DNA of 41,991 bases from Candidatus Saccharibacteria bacterium UBA3304 (GCA_002361425.1 DESW01000020.1:1-41991), one strand, 5' to 3'; counted from the first letter of the stretch, positions 1 through 7,786 are shown. The notes: generated from the sequence alone by a model not told the origin. Numbers and translations are program-made.

Positions 1-225
1 GTTTGTATGCTTGTTGCGCGCAAACATAATCTTCCGATTTACGAATACACTCCACTCCAAATTAAGCAGACCATGACGGGCTATGGTCGCGCAAACAAAA
101 AAGACATGCAGGAAGCTGTTCGTCATTACTTGGATATGAAGGAAATCGTCAAACCAGACGATGCTGCCGATGCGCTCGCGGCCGCCATTACTCACGCCCT
201 CATGTCCCGCATTCAATACCGCTAA
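1..225 (+). CDS. ruvC: RuvC Holliday junction resolvase, C-terminal part (5' end outside window)
   Basis: RuvC cuts Holliday junctions at the end of homologous recombination, working with the RuvAB branch-migration motor. Only the last 74 codons are present; the frame is open to base 1, so the true start lies upstream. The visible part carries the family's C-terminal signature: a YTPLQIKQ segment followed by TGYGRANKK, and the PDDAADALAAAI motif, whose aspartates belong to the acidic active site. The remaining length fits a normal C-terminus, so nothing suggests decay. ruvA and ruvB are elsewhere in this window, not adjacent. Confidence 0.93.
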   Translation, partial: VCMLVARKHNLPIYEYTPLQIKQTMTGYGRANKKDMQEAVRHYLDMKEIVKPDDAADALAAAITHALMSRIQYR

Positions 226-227
226 TA

Positions 228-256
228 TTGACTTTTAGCGTAAAATATGATACAAT
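228..256 (+). promoter_or_regulatory. Sigma70-type promoter for the small secreted protein
   Basis: TTGACT at 228-233 and TACAAT at 251-256 are separated by exactly 17 bases, with a predicted start near 263. This gives a leader of about 56 nt ending in a G-rich Shine-Dalgarno sequence (AGGGGGG) before the ATG at 319. It is one of only three promoters in the window with a clear -35 box. Confidence 0.8.
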
Positions 257-318
257 ATAGAAATACGAGCTATTTTTTGAGCGCTCGGGTCCTTTTATCG
301 TATTAGGGGGGAATATTA

Positions 319-606
319 ATGAAGCAGAAAAGAAAAGTTCGCGTCTGGTTATGCGCTGCTCTCGCAGCATGCGCAATCGCAAGTATCGCACTGATTGTTG
401 CCATCCGGCAATCCGCCTGGGCTGATGTAGGTGAGGCTACCGATTCCGAGGAGTATTCCTACATAGACCATAGCGGTGTAATCTCCGATTCCGACGAAAT
501 GTTTTGCGAGCCCGACCCGCCGAGTCCGGAAGACGTTAAGGTTCCGCCTCTGCCGGAGCTAGCAAACGATCCGGTAAATACTGGAACTATCGTAGTTCCC
601 GAATAA
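319..606 (+). CDS. Small secreted acidic, proline-rich protein, unknown function
   Basis: I do not recognise a family. The 95-residue product has a classical signal peptide: basic start (MKQKRKVRVW), a hydrophobic core over residues 11-30, and a likely signal peptidase I site after AWA near residue 36. The mature part, about 60 residues, is acidic and proline-rich (EPDPPSPEDV, VPPLPEL) with a single cysteine and no membrane segment, so it should be released or loosely attached. The gene stands alone between its own promoter and an intrinsic terminator. A strong promoter plus strong Shine-Dalgarno suggests notable expression. It may be lineage-specific. Confidence 0.7.
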   Translation: MKQKRKVRVWLCAALAACAIASIALIVAIRQSAWADVGEATDSEEYSYIDHSGVISDSDEMFCEPDPPSPEDVKVPPLPELANDPVNTGTIVVPE

Positions 607-629
607 TCTTCTGCGCAAAAAAAACAGTG

Positions 630-655
630 GCCGCCCGGTAATGGGCGGCTATTTT
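630..655 (+). terminator. Intrinsic terminator after the small secreted protein
   Basis: A perfect 7-bp GC stem (GCCGCCC 630-636, GGGCGGC 643-649) with loop GGTAAT is followed by a short U-rich tract. It separates the small gene from metG. Confidence 0.85.
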
Positions 656-671
656 CGTACCCCTATAAAAA

Positions 672-680
672 TGGTATAAT
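672..680 (+). promoter_or_regulatory. Extended -10 promoter of metG (leaderless)
   Basis: TGgTATAAT places the transcription start at 687, the A of the second in-frame ATG. The ATG at 681 lies between the -10 box and the start point, so it cannot be the start on this transcript. Confidence 0.75.
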
Positions 681-686
681 ATGGGA

Positions 687-2096
687 ATGGAAAAATCATA
701 TATCACAACAGCTATCCCGTACGTCAATGGTAATCCGCACCTTGGCCATGCGATGGATTATTTACTTGCGGACGTGCTGCGTCGCTATATGATGTTGCAG
801 GGCAAAACGGTTCGCCTTCAGGCTGGTACCGATGAGCACGGCAGCAAAATCTTCAAAAAGGCTGCTGAGCAGGGCATTCCTATTCAGGATTATGTCGATC
901 AAAACTCCAAGAGTTTCCAGGATTTCATTCACTCTCTCGATGTAGAATACACTGATTTCGTTCGCACGACCGACGCTGATCATATGCGCCGTTGCCAAGC
1001 GATTTGGGAAAAACTTTCCAATCATATTTATAAAGACAAATATGAAGGTTGGTACTGTGAAGGTTGCGAAGGCTTTGTAACCGACAAAGAATACGACGAA
1101 AACGAAGGCATCTGCCCAGACCACAAAAAACCTTACACTAAGCTCAGCGAAGAGAATTACTATCTCCGCATCGCCGATTTCAAGGACCAGATCCGTGAAG
1201 CTATCGAAAAAGACGAGATGAAAATCACGCCAGCTTTCCGCAAAAAAGAATTCTTGAATCTTCTCAAAGACATGCCGGATGTTTCTATTTCTCGTCCAAA
1301 AGAACAAGTCGAATGGGGCATTCCAGTTCCTGGCGACGACTCTCAGGTCATGTATGTTTGGATCGATGCGCTTTCTAACTACATTACGATTCTTGGCTAT
1401 CCAGAACAGGACATTTCTGGCAGTTGGCCGGCAAATACACAGATTGTCGGCAAAGATATTTTGCGCTTCCATGCCGGTATTTGGCCAGCAATGCTTATGG
1501 GCCTTGGCCTTCCGCTTCCAAAGAATCTTCTTGCTCACGGCTTCATTACCGTCAATGGCGAAAAGATGTCCAAGTCTATCGGCAACGTAATCGCACCAGG
1601 CGAGATTCTCGAAAAGCACGGCCTCATTCCATTCCGTTACTATTTCTTGCGCCACGCTTCTACGACTGATGACGCAGATTTTACTTGGGATAAATACGAA
1701 GCTAGCTACAACGAGCTTGCGAACGATCTCGGCAACCTCGTCCAGCGCCTCGCAACTCTTTGTAAAAAGAACGAAGTCGCTGGCGTTAAAGGCGAACTAA
1801 AAGATAACGCTGATTTCGATGCTCGCATGAGCAAATATGAGTTCAACTTCGCTTTCGACGTGCTTTGGGATGAGATTCAGAATCTCAACAAACGCATTGA
1901 CGAAGAAAAGCCATGGGCACTCGCAAAGACTGAACCGGATAAGGCTAAGGAAGTCCTTAAGAGTCTTATCCAGGACCTCTCGAACACAAACCTTCGTCTC
2001 GCAATCTTCTTGCCAGAAACCGCAGCAAAGATTGCAGAGATTTTCGAAGCAGAGCATATCGCTCCGCCAGAAACTCCGCTTTTCCCAAAGGCTTAA
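687..2096 (+). CDS. metG: Methionyl-tRNA synthetase, short form
   Basis: Charges tRNA-Met with methionine, for both initiation and elongation. Class I synthetase signatures are clear: the HIGH-type motif HLGH at about residues 18-21, a zinc-knuckle region with CEGC and a second CPDH pair (a C-C-C-H set rather than four cysteines), and KMSKS at about 293-297. The product is about 469 residues and stops after the anticodon-binding helical domain, so the C-terminal EMAP/tRNA-binding domain of many bacterial MetRS is absent. The start at 687 is preferred to 681 because the -10 box ends at 680. Monocistronic, ending at a bidirectional terminator. Confidence 0.95.
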   Translation: MEKSYITTAIPYVNGNPHLGHAMDYLLADVLRRYMMLQGKTVRLQAGTDEHGSKIFKKAAEQGIPIQDYVDQNSKSFQDFIHSLDVEYTDFVRTTDADHMRRCQAIWEKLSNHIYKDKYEGWYCEGCEGFVTDKEYDENEGICPDHKKPYTKLSEENYYLRIADFKDQIREAIEKDEMKITPAFRKKEFLNLLKDMPDVSISRPKEQVEWGIPVPGDDSQVMYVWIDALSNYITILGYPEQDISGSWPANTQIVGKDILRFHAGIWPAMLMGLGLPLPKNLLAHGFITVNGEKMSKSIGNVIAPGEILEKHGLIPFRYYFLRHASTTDDADFTWDKYEASYNELANDLGNLVQRLATLCKKNEVAGVKGELKDNADFDARMSKYEFNFAFDVLWDEIQNLNKRIDEEKPWALAKTEPDKAKEVLKSLIQDLSNTNLRLAIFLPETAAKIAEIFEAEHIAPPETPLFPKA

Positions 2097-2105
2097 TCTA
2101 GCAAC

Positions 2106-2137
2106 AAAAAACCGCCAGCAAAATTGGCGGATTTTTT
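2106..2137. terminator. Bidirectional intrinsic terminator between metG and the LTA synthase-like gene
   Basis: Stem CCGCCA (2112-2117) pairs with TGGCGG (2125-2130). There is a T-run on the plus side (2132-2138) and an A-run upstream (2105-2111) that becomes a U-tract on the minus strand, so the hairpin serves both convergent genes. Confidence 0.85.
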
Positions 2138-4044
2138 TATTTATTCTTTGCCCAATAGCGCTGACCGCCAAGGTAGTCGTAGACGAGCAACTGGTAATCC
2201 TGTAGCGTTTCGGTCATTTCGAACTCACGACCTTCAAGGAAGGTTGGCGTAAGAATTGGCTCGCTAGCGCAGACGTCATCAACGAGATAGTAGAACGGAT
2301 CTTTCTGCCAGCGGAGCTGGTTGAACATCGTGTTCATCATGCAGTTTGGCGTAGTTGTTGGGAGCTTCGAGCCAGCTTGCAAGCCAGAATCGTAGTTCGT
2401 CCAAATGAAGTATGGCGTTACGCGCGTCAAATCAGAAGCTTCTTTGTCTTTGCTTTCATTCAAAGTGTTAAATACGCCAGCGGAGTGATCGCCGAAGTAA
2501 AGTACGGCTACTTTCTTATCGAGCTGCTGTAGGGAATTAATGAATTCGCCGAGATACTTATCTGACTCGTGCAAAGTCTGTAAATAAGTTTCAATCGACT
2601 GCGTATTGTCTTTCTCAGTGTTAGAAGTTTCGCTAACTTTGAACTGAACGTCTTTATAAGTCGATTCATTGTATGGTGTGTGATTCTGCATCGTAATCAA
2701 ACCGATAACCTGGTTATTTTTAGAGCCATTCAACTCCTTCAAAACCTGGTCATATGCAGACTTATCGTTGATGTATTCCGAATCGCCTTCGTGCTCTTTG
2801 TAATCCATTTCGATTTCAGTAATGAAGGTATCGAAACCTTGTTTCTTCAAAGCGATATTGCGCTTGTACATGCCACCATTAAATGGATGAATTGCGAGCG
2901 TAGAATATTTTTGCTTTTTGAGTGTGCTTGCAACGGAAGGAATGTTGCCGGCCTTTGGAATGAGCGCCGTGTATGGAACAGTATCAAGCCAGAACTTTGA
3001 CATACTTGTTAGCGCCTCGAACTCAATGTTTGCCGTACCGCCACCGTAATCGAGCGAGTACATCAAGCCGCTTGCCGTACTTTGCTGAATTTTGTGCAAT
3101 TCTGGCAATACTTCGCCGCCTTCGAGCTGATAATAATCGCTAAACTTTTTGCCCTGGAATTCTACGCTCGGATCAAAGAACGATTCGTTCAAAATCACGA
3201 TAACGCTGACATTCTCGTCGCTCGCTTTTTTGCGTTTTACGTTCTCGTTATTCGCAATAATTGTATATTTTTCTTTAATATTCGCGATGCGCTCCTCGCC
3301 GTAACCTTCTGGCGCGTTGAGCTTCAACTTCTGAAAGTTATAAAGGAAGCCAAGCACAAAACCGTTATCGTCGTAGTTGCGGTTCTGGTTCCAGGCTGTA
3401 AAATGTGTGCCGAGGAAAATATCTTCATAGCGTACGCCCATATTGTGGCGAACGAAATAAGTTGAACCCATAAAAACTAATACGGACAAGCCGAGCATGA
3501 CGACGCGCGTAATTGCGAGATGGCGGAATAAAATGAATTGTTTCTTGTCGCCTTTATAGCGGAGATGGAATTTCTTGCCACGATAGTATGAGAACACTCC
3601 AAGCAAAATCTCGACAATAATAATTGCGATAATTAAGCGCACGATCGAACCCATGTCGACGAACTTCGAAAGGGAAGACGCCTCGCTTGCAAGCTGGAAA
3701 TCTTCTGGCAAAAGTGGATAACCGCGTGAATTATATTTTGCAATATGAATGAAAGTTAAAATTGCGAGCGCCGCAAAGCTAATACCGGCGGTCATGATTG
3801 GACGGCCGCAAACTGCCCAGATTGCCATCAAGATTAGCCAGACGACGAATGCATTAAAGAAGAACACCTGCGGGCTACCGAAGACAAAACTCCAAGAGCG
3901 AAAGAAATCATTAATGAAATAGCGATACTCTAGGAACCAGGTTAAAACTAGTGCTGCAATTACCAAAAAGATAGTAGAGGCAACAAGATATTTTGTTTTT
4001 TCACTCCACTTTTTCGGATTAATCTTTTTAAAAAGATTCTTCAT
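2137..4044 (-). CDS. LTA synthase-like phosphoglycerol transferase (sulfatase fold), membrane enzyme
   Basis: Likely moves glycerol-phosphate from phosphatidylglycerol onto a glycolipid or polymer outside the membrane, as LtaS does in monoderm bacteria. The N-terminal 220 or so residues hold five hydrophobic segments; the rest is an extracellular alkaline-phosphatase/sulfatase-like domain. Visible active-site elements are NESF after a beta strand, GGGTANIEFE with candidate nucleophile Thr337, a QNHTPY segment and the metal-binding FGDHSAG near residue 518. The start at 4044 (MKNLFKK) is chosen because the upstream ATG at 4053 overlaps the -10 box; the mRNA would be leaderless. Family assignment is firm; the actual polymer is inferred. 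Confidence 0.85.
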   Translation of the reverse strand: MKNLFKKINPKKWSEKTKYLVASTIFLVIAALVLTWFLEYRYFINDFFRSWSFVFGSPQVFFFNAFVVWLILMAIWAVCGRPIMTAGISFAALAILTFIHIAKYNSRGYPLLPEDFQLASEASSLSKFVDMGSIVRLIIAIIIVEILLGVFSYYRGKKFHLRYKGDKKQFILFRHLAITRVVMLGLSVLVFMGSTYFVRHNMGVRYEDIFLGTHFTAWNQNRNYDDNGFVLGFLYNFQKLKLNAPEGYGEERIANIKEKYTIIANNENVKRKKASDENVSVIVILNESFFDPSVEFQGKKFSDYYQLEGGEVLPELHKIQQSTASGLMYSLDYGGGTANIEFEALTSMSKFWLDTVPYTALIPKAGNIPSVASTLKKQKYSTLAIHPFNGGMYKRNIALKKQGFDTFITEIEMDYKEHEGDSEYINDKSAYDQVLKELNGSKNNQVIGLITMQNHTPYNESTYKDVQFKVSETSNTEKDNTQSIETYLQTLHESDKYLGEFINSLQQLDKKVAVLYFGDHSAGVFNTLNESKDKEASDLTRVTPYFIWTNYDSGLQAGSKLPTTTPNCMMNTMFNQLRWQKDPFYYLVDDVCASEPILTPTFLEGREFEMTETLQDYQLLVYDYLGGQRYWAKNK

Positions 4045-4051
4045 TCCTTCC

Positions 4052-4060
4052 ATTTTAGCA
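4052..4060 (-). promoter_or_regulatory. Extended -10 promoter of the LTA synthase-like gene
   Basis: On the minus strand TGcTAAAAT ends at 4052, giving a start point at 4045/4044, right at the ATG at 4044. It lies back to back with the comEC -10 box, 50 bp away. Confidence 0.7.
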
Positions 4061-4110
4061 CACGAACCTTAATAAAAATGCTCATGCTTGGGCGATTTTT
4101 GGCACAAAAA

Positions 4111-4116
4111 TATAAT
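4111..4116 (+). promoter_or_regulatory. -10 box upstream of comEC
   Basis: TATAAT at 4111-4116 predicts transcription from 4123/4124, where an ATG begins. That ATG opens the comEC reading frame but meets a UGA two codons later. No TGn extension or -35 box is evident. Confidence 0.6.
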
Positions 4117-4123
4117 TATATAT

Positions 4124-4210
4124 ATGAAGTGAATCCGCCGTCCGCACATTTCTGTCCTTCCGCTTATCGCCACTATTGGAGTTATCGTCACGGCGTTCAT
4201 AAATAACTAT
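4124..4210 (+). other. Upstream extension of the comEC frame, interrupted by UGA at codon 3
   Basis: From the predicted leaderless ATG at 4124 the comEC frame reads Met-Lys-UGA (4130-4132). It then continues without further stops through residues that look like a genuine N-terminus: a basic IRRPH, then a hydrophobic helix (SVLPLIATIGVIVTAF), joining the recognised protein at 4211. No other ATG or GTG start exists in frame here. Either the UGA is a real nonsense mutation or sequencing error, or translation begins at a rare codon such as ATT (4148), or the two-codon minigene regulates comEC. Confidence 0.6.
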
Positions 4211-5401
4211 TTGCTACCACCAAGCAATCAGCTGTCGCAATATTTTGAAAAAACTGTCTCGATTTCTGGCGTCATTTCTGACGATATTGAATTCAAAAAG
4301 GACGACTATCGCATTCATCTCAAAACTAATTTTGGCCTAGTTTATGTAATGCTCGAGAAGCTGCCGAGCGTGTCACTTGCGCGCTCGGATTGTCTCATGG
4401 TACAGGGCAAAATTCAGGCAGGATTCGGGAGTTATGCAGCCTTCGTTTATCGCCCAACCGTCAAAGAAATTTCACATCCAAGCATGCCGGATTTTGCTGT
4501 TAAAATTCGCGACATTTTTTCGGAATCTGTTATCGAGCAAATCAATAACGAAGAGCAGAGCAACCTCGCATTAAGCTACCTAACTGGCCAGAAAACTTTA
4601 CTCACCGAGGATCAAAAACGTAAACTTCGCCTAGTTGGCCTTGCGCACGTTGTCGTTGCATCTGGCTATCATCTTTCCGTCGTCGTTGGTTTGGCAAAGA
4701 AATATCTCGGCAAGATTTCGCGTTTCGCTTGCGCGTCTGGCGCACTACTTTTGCTAACAATATATATTAGTATCACTGGTTTTACGCCCAGCATGGCGCG
4801 CGCCGGGCTGATGACAGTTTTGTCGCTTTGGGCTTGGTATTATGGTCGCAAATTTCATCCCGCACGCCTCATTCTTTACGTTATGGCGATTAGCCTAATT
4901 CTCGATTCCAGTTACATTACGAATCTTGCCTGGCAATTATCTTTCGCGTCCTATTCCGGCATCATTTTTATTACGCCGCTCCTTACAGAATTTTTATATG
5001 GCGACAAAAAGCCAGACTACGTCGCGAGCCTAATTATCGCCAGCATATCGGCGCAACTTTTCTGTCTGCCATTTACGCTTTACTATTTCGGCTCTTTTCC
5101 AATCCTTGCACTTATAGCGAACGTACTCGTCACGCCAGCCATTCCATTCGCGATGCTCGGCACCTTTTTGCTCGGTATTACTCATCTTCCGCCGCTCGTT
5201 TTTCTGACCAAACAGATCCTTGCTTTTCAGCTCGCCGTCATTGATTATCTTGCTGCTATTCCGTGGGCGAGTATCGACCTCGGCGCCGAAAATCCGCTCG
5301 TTTTTCTAAGCTATATTCCAATCCTGACGCTACTCCTGTTGTTAAAACGCGCTACCAGATACAGTTATCGCCCCAGTTATGCTAAAATATACGCATGTTG
5401 A
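4211..5401 (+). CDS. comEC: ComEC/Rec2-family DNA uptake channel (competence domain only)
   Basis: ComEC forms the inner-membrane channel through which single-stranded DNA enters during natural transformation. The protein has the OB-like N-terminal region (residues 1-95 from 4211) and then the polytopic competence domain, with LTGQKTLL, the typical HVVVASGYHLSVVVG segment, GFTPSMARA, and six or more hydrophobic segments. It ends near residue 396, so the C-terminal metallo-beta-lactamase domain is missing. The start shown is the first TTG of the open frame, but it has no Shine-Dalgarno site and cuts off a natural-looking helix. The stop (UGA, 5399-5401) overlaps the tsaE start. Function is confident; the true start is unresolved. 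Confidence 0.88.
   Translation: MLPPSNQLSQYFEKTVSISGVISDDIEFKKDDYRIHLKTNFGLVYVMLEKLPSVSLARSDCLMVQGKIQAGFGSYAAFVYRPTVKEISHPSMPDFAVKIRDIFSESVIEQINNEEQSNLALSYLTGQKTLLTEDQKRKLRLVGLAHVVVASGYHLSVVVGLAKKYLGKISRFACASGALLLLTIYISITGFTPSMARAGLMTVLSLWAWYYGRKFHPARLILYVMAISLILDSSYITNLAWQLSFASYSGIIFITPLLTEFLYGDKKPDYVASLIIASISAQLFCLPFTLYYFGSFPILALIANVLVTPAIPFAMLGTFLLGITHLPPLVFLTKQILAFQLAVIDYLAAIPWASIDLGAENPLVFLSYIPILTLLLLLKRATRYSYRPSYAKIYAC
5380..5388 (+). promoter_or_regulatory. Extended -10 promoter of tsaE (inside the comEC 3' end)
   Basis: TGcTAAAAT ends at 5388 and predicts a start at 5395, exactly the A of the tsaE ATG. Confidence 0.7.
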
Positions 5402-5799
5402 TAAGCTCTGAATCGGAGATGCTAGAATTCGGCAAAAACTATGCCGCAAAGCTAGAAATTCCAGCCGTAATCGAACTCGTTGGCGATGTTGGCGCCGGCA
5501 AAACTACTTTTGTGCGCGGCTTGGCGCAAGGCCTCGGCATCGAAGAGCCGCTCAGCTCGCCATCCTTCACGATTTCTCGTTTTTATCAGGGCGAAAAAGC
5601 AACTCTTACGCATTACGATTTTTATCGTCTCGAAGATCCTGGACTCATGGCCGAAGATTTGGCGGAATCTATCACGGACGAAAACAACGTCACGGTCATT
5701 GAATGGGGGCAGAGCATTGCAGATATTTTGCCACCAGAGCACAAAGTCATTGAAATTAAATATATTGACGAAAACACGCGGGAGCTAATCGAAAAATGA
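5395..5799 (+). CDS. tsaE: tRNA threonylcarbamoyladenosine biosynthesis ATPase TsaE
   Basis: TsaE is the ATPase partner of TsaB-TsaD in making t6A37 on tRNAs that read ANN codons. At 134 residues it has near-normal family length. The P-loop GDVGAGKT lies at residues 30-37, followed by the family-typical SSPSFTI segment, THYDFYRL and VTVIEWGQ, which carry the Walker B-like and nucleotide-contact positions. It overlaps comEC by 7 nt and tsaB by 4 nt (ATGA), so tsaE and tsaB form a tight pair; their partner TsaD is not in this window. Confidence 0.93.
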   Translation: MLISSESEMLEFGKNYAAKLEIPAVIELVGDVGAGKTTFVRGLAQGLGIEEPLSSPSFTISRFYQGEKATLTHYDFYRLEDPGLMAEDLAESITDENNVTVIEWGQSIADILPPEHKVIEIKYIDENTRELIEK

Positions 5800-6128
5800 A
5801 ACTCTATTTAGATACTTCGAATCCAAAAACCATTCTCAAATTAGACGATAAAGAATACGAATGGGAATCCGGTCGTACACTTGCGCGCGATTTGCTTAAA
5901 TTTATCCACGATAAGCTCGTCGAAAACGGTGCCGACTGGAAAGACATTTCCGAGATTACTTTCTTTGCTGGACCAGGCAGTTTTACGGGCCTCCGCATCG
6001 GCGCAACTGTCATTAATACGCTCGCGCAGGACCTAAATGTACCGCTTTATAACCACCGCGGCGAAAAAGTCGACATTATTTTGCCAGAATATGGCCGTCC
6101 AGCCAATATTACACCGCCAAAAAAATAA
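5796..6128 (+). CDS. tsaB: TsaB-like protein, half length
   Basis: TsaB is the non-catalytic scaffold that pairs with TsaD in t6A synthesis. The signature GPGSFTGLRIG (about residues 57-67) and the N-terminal LYLDTS segment identify it. The product is only 110 residues, about half of usual TsaB, and ends shortly after the first ASKHA-like lobe with a lysine-rich PPKK tail. The frame ends at a clean TAA just before the rny promoter, and I see no continuation in other frames, so this is shortening rather than a recent frameshift. Start codon overlaps the tsaE stop. Confidence 0.87.
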   Translation: MKLYLDTSNPKTILKLDDKEYEWESGRTLARDLLKFIHDKLVENGADWKDISEITFFAGPGSFTGLRIGATVINTLAQDLNVPLYNHRGEKVDIILPEYGRPANITPPKK

Positions 6129-6134
6129 TCCACG

Positions 6135-6143
6135 TGATAGAAT
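6135..6143 (+). promoter_or_regulatory. Extended -10 promoter of rny
   Basis: TGaTAGAAT predicts a start at 6150 and a 54-nt leader. The Shine-Dalgarno AGAGG (6194-6198) lies five bases before the ATG at 6204. Confidence 0.6.
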
Positions 6144-6203
6144 ATTTTTATAGGGGGCATGGATTATTATTTGTTTTTAATTACAACTTAGAAAGAGGTA
6201 GAA

Positions 6204-7724
6204 ATGGATTGGATTATCCCAGCTATTGCTGCGCTAGTCGTTGGCGCAGGTGCTGGTGTTGGTGTTTCTTATGCATCGAACAAGCGCAAAGAAAATGGCG
6301 GCAAAAACAAAGCTGACGAACTCATCCGCAAAGCCAAGCATGAAGCTAGCGAAATCGTCTTAACTGCAAAGAAAGAAGCGACCGAAATTCACGATCAGAC
6401 TCAGAAGGACGAAGCTGACCGCCGCAAAGAATGGAAAAAGACTGAAGATCGTCTTGCAGAGCGCGAAACTTTGCTCGACAAGAAGCTCGACCAGCTCGAC
6501 AAAAAATCTGACAATCTTCGCAAAGAAGAAGCTGAGCTCGAAAGCCTCAAAGAAGAAGTCCGCGGTATCCGCACTAAGGCTCAGGAAAAGCTCGAAAAAA
6601 TCGCTGGTCTCAGCAAAGCTGACGCCAAAGAAAAACTCATGGCTATGACTGAGCGCGACATCAAGCAGGATCTTACTGAGCTCATCGTTAAAGAGCAAAA
6701 AGCTCTCCATGAGCATATCGAAGAGACTGCTGAATCTATCTTGCTTACTACTATGGAGCGTATGTCTTCTGAGGTTACCGCAGACCGTACCGTCACTAGT
6801 CTCAAGCTTCCTGATGACGATATGAAAGGTCGCATCATTGGTAAGGAAGGCCGCAACATTCAGGCTCTCCAGCATGCTACTGGTGTCGATGTTCTCGTTG
6901 ACGATACTCCAGGTATGGTTGTTCTTAGTAGCTTTGATCCTATTCGTCGCCAGGTTGCGCGTTACGCTCTTGAGCGCCTCATGAAGGACGGCCGCATCAA
7001 CCCATCTAGCATCGAGGATGCAGTTGCTCGCGCAAACCGCGAAATCGAAAAGGAAGTTGTTCGCGCTGGTGAAGATGCTGCTCGCGAAGTTGGCGTTATT
7101 GGCATTCCAAGCGAAATCCTTCACCTTCTCGGTGAGCTCAAGTTCCGCACTAGCTACGGCCAGAACGTTCTTCTTCACTCCATCGAAATGGCTCACATGG
7201 GCGGCATGATTGCAGAAGAAATTGGTGCCGATGTTCAGGTCACTAAGACTGCATGTTTGCTCCACGATATGGGCAAAGCAGTCACGCATAAGATTGAGGG
7301 TAAACACGCCGATATTGGCGCAGAGCTCGCGAAGAAATATGGCATGGACGAAAGGATTGTTCACGCTATCGCAGCACATCATAACGATATCGAGCCAACT
7401 ACTCCAGAAGCAGTTATCGTTAAAATTATGGATGCTATTTCCGCAGCTCGCCCAGGCGCACGCAACATCTCCGCAGAGAACTTTGCAGAGCGCATGAAGG
7501 CACTTGAGAACGTTGCAACTAGCTTCCCAGGCATCGACAAGGCTTACGCAATCTCCGCTGGTCGCGAAGTTCGCGTCATCGTTGAGCCAAAGATTATCGA
7601 CGATCTCTCCGCGCTCAAGCTTGCACGTGATATCGCCGATAAAATTGAGGCTACGATGCAGTATCCTGGCGTTATCAAAGTCAACGTCATCCGCGAGACT
7701 CGCGCTATCGAGTACGCGAAGTAA
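6204..7724 (+). CDS. rny: Ribonuclease Y
   Basis: RNase Y is the membrane-anchored endoribonuclease that starts bulk mRNA decay in many bacteria lacking RNase E. All parts are in order: an N-terminal transmembrane helix (residues 2-21), a long charged coiled coil (about 25-160), a KH RNA-binding domain with GRIIGKEGRNIQ near residue 210, and an HD hydrolase domain with the metal-binding HD pair at 354-355 (LLHDMGKAV). At 506 residues it is of normal length. It has its own promoter and terminator. High use of a few codons suggests good expression. Confidence 0.97.
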   Translation: MDWIIPAIAALVVGAGAGVGVSYASNKRKENGGKNKADELIRKAKHEASEIVLTAKKEATEIHDQTQKDEADRRKEWKKTEDRLAERETLLDKKLDQLDKKSDNLRKEEAELESLKEEVRGIRTKAQEKLEKIAGLSKADAKEKLMAMTERDIKQDLTELIVKEQKALHEHIEETAESILLTTMERMSSEVTADRTVTSLKLPDDDMKGRIIGKEGRNIQALQHATGVDVLVDDTPGMVVLSSFDPIRRQVARYALERLMKDGRINPSSIEDAVARANREIEKEVVRAGEDAAREVGVIGIPSEILHLLGELKFRTSYGQNVLLHSIEMAHMGGMIAEEIGADVQVTKTACLLHDMGKAVTHKIEGKHADIGAELAKKYGMDERIVHAIAAHHNDIEPTTPEAVIVKIMDAISAARPGARNISAENFAERMKALENVATSFPGIDKAYAISAGREVRVIVEPKIIDDLSALKLARDIADKIEATMQYPGVIKVNVIRETRAIEYAK

Positions 7725-7744
7725 AAACTATTTCAGTTTTCCAA

Positions 7745-7770
7745 AAGAACCGCCCCGCGCGGTTCTTTTT
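7745..7770 (+). terminator. Intrinsic terminator after rny
   Basis: Nine-bp stem AAGAACCGC (7745-7753) with GCGGTTCTT (7759-7767), ending in a run of T. The next promoter begins two bases downstream. Confidence 0.9.
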
Positions 7771-7771
7771 A

Positions 7772-7780
7772 TGTTAAGAT
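7772..7780 (+). promoter_or_regulatory. Extended -10 promoter of the pilus-tip operon
   Basis: TGtTAAGAT predicts transcription from 7787, the A of the first ATG of the operon, so the first gene would be leaderless. Confidence 0.65.
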
Positions 7781-7786
7781 ATAAGC

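Noticed and set aside
762..1655. 297-codon antisense frame inside metG
   Set aside because: It mirrors the codon pattern of metG, has no promoter or Shine-Dalgarno, and its translation is low-complexity Phe/Val-rich with no family.
4130..4132. UGA in comEC as a selenocysteine or recoded glycine codon
   Set aside because: At least six other genes here, including comEC itself, end in UGA, and no SECIS-like hairpin follows immediately that I can see.
6152..6191. 10-codon ORF (ATG 6159) in the rny leader after AGGGGG
   Set aside because: The G-run is only one base from the ATG, too close for normal ribosome binding, and the peptide is not distinctive. A leader peptide cannot be excluded.
6360..7382. 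340-codon antisense frame inside rny
   Set aside because: A shadow of rny codon bias; Phe/Leu/Ser-rich translation without motifs or start signals.
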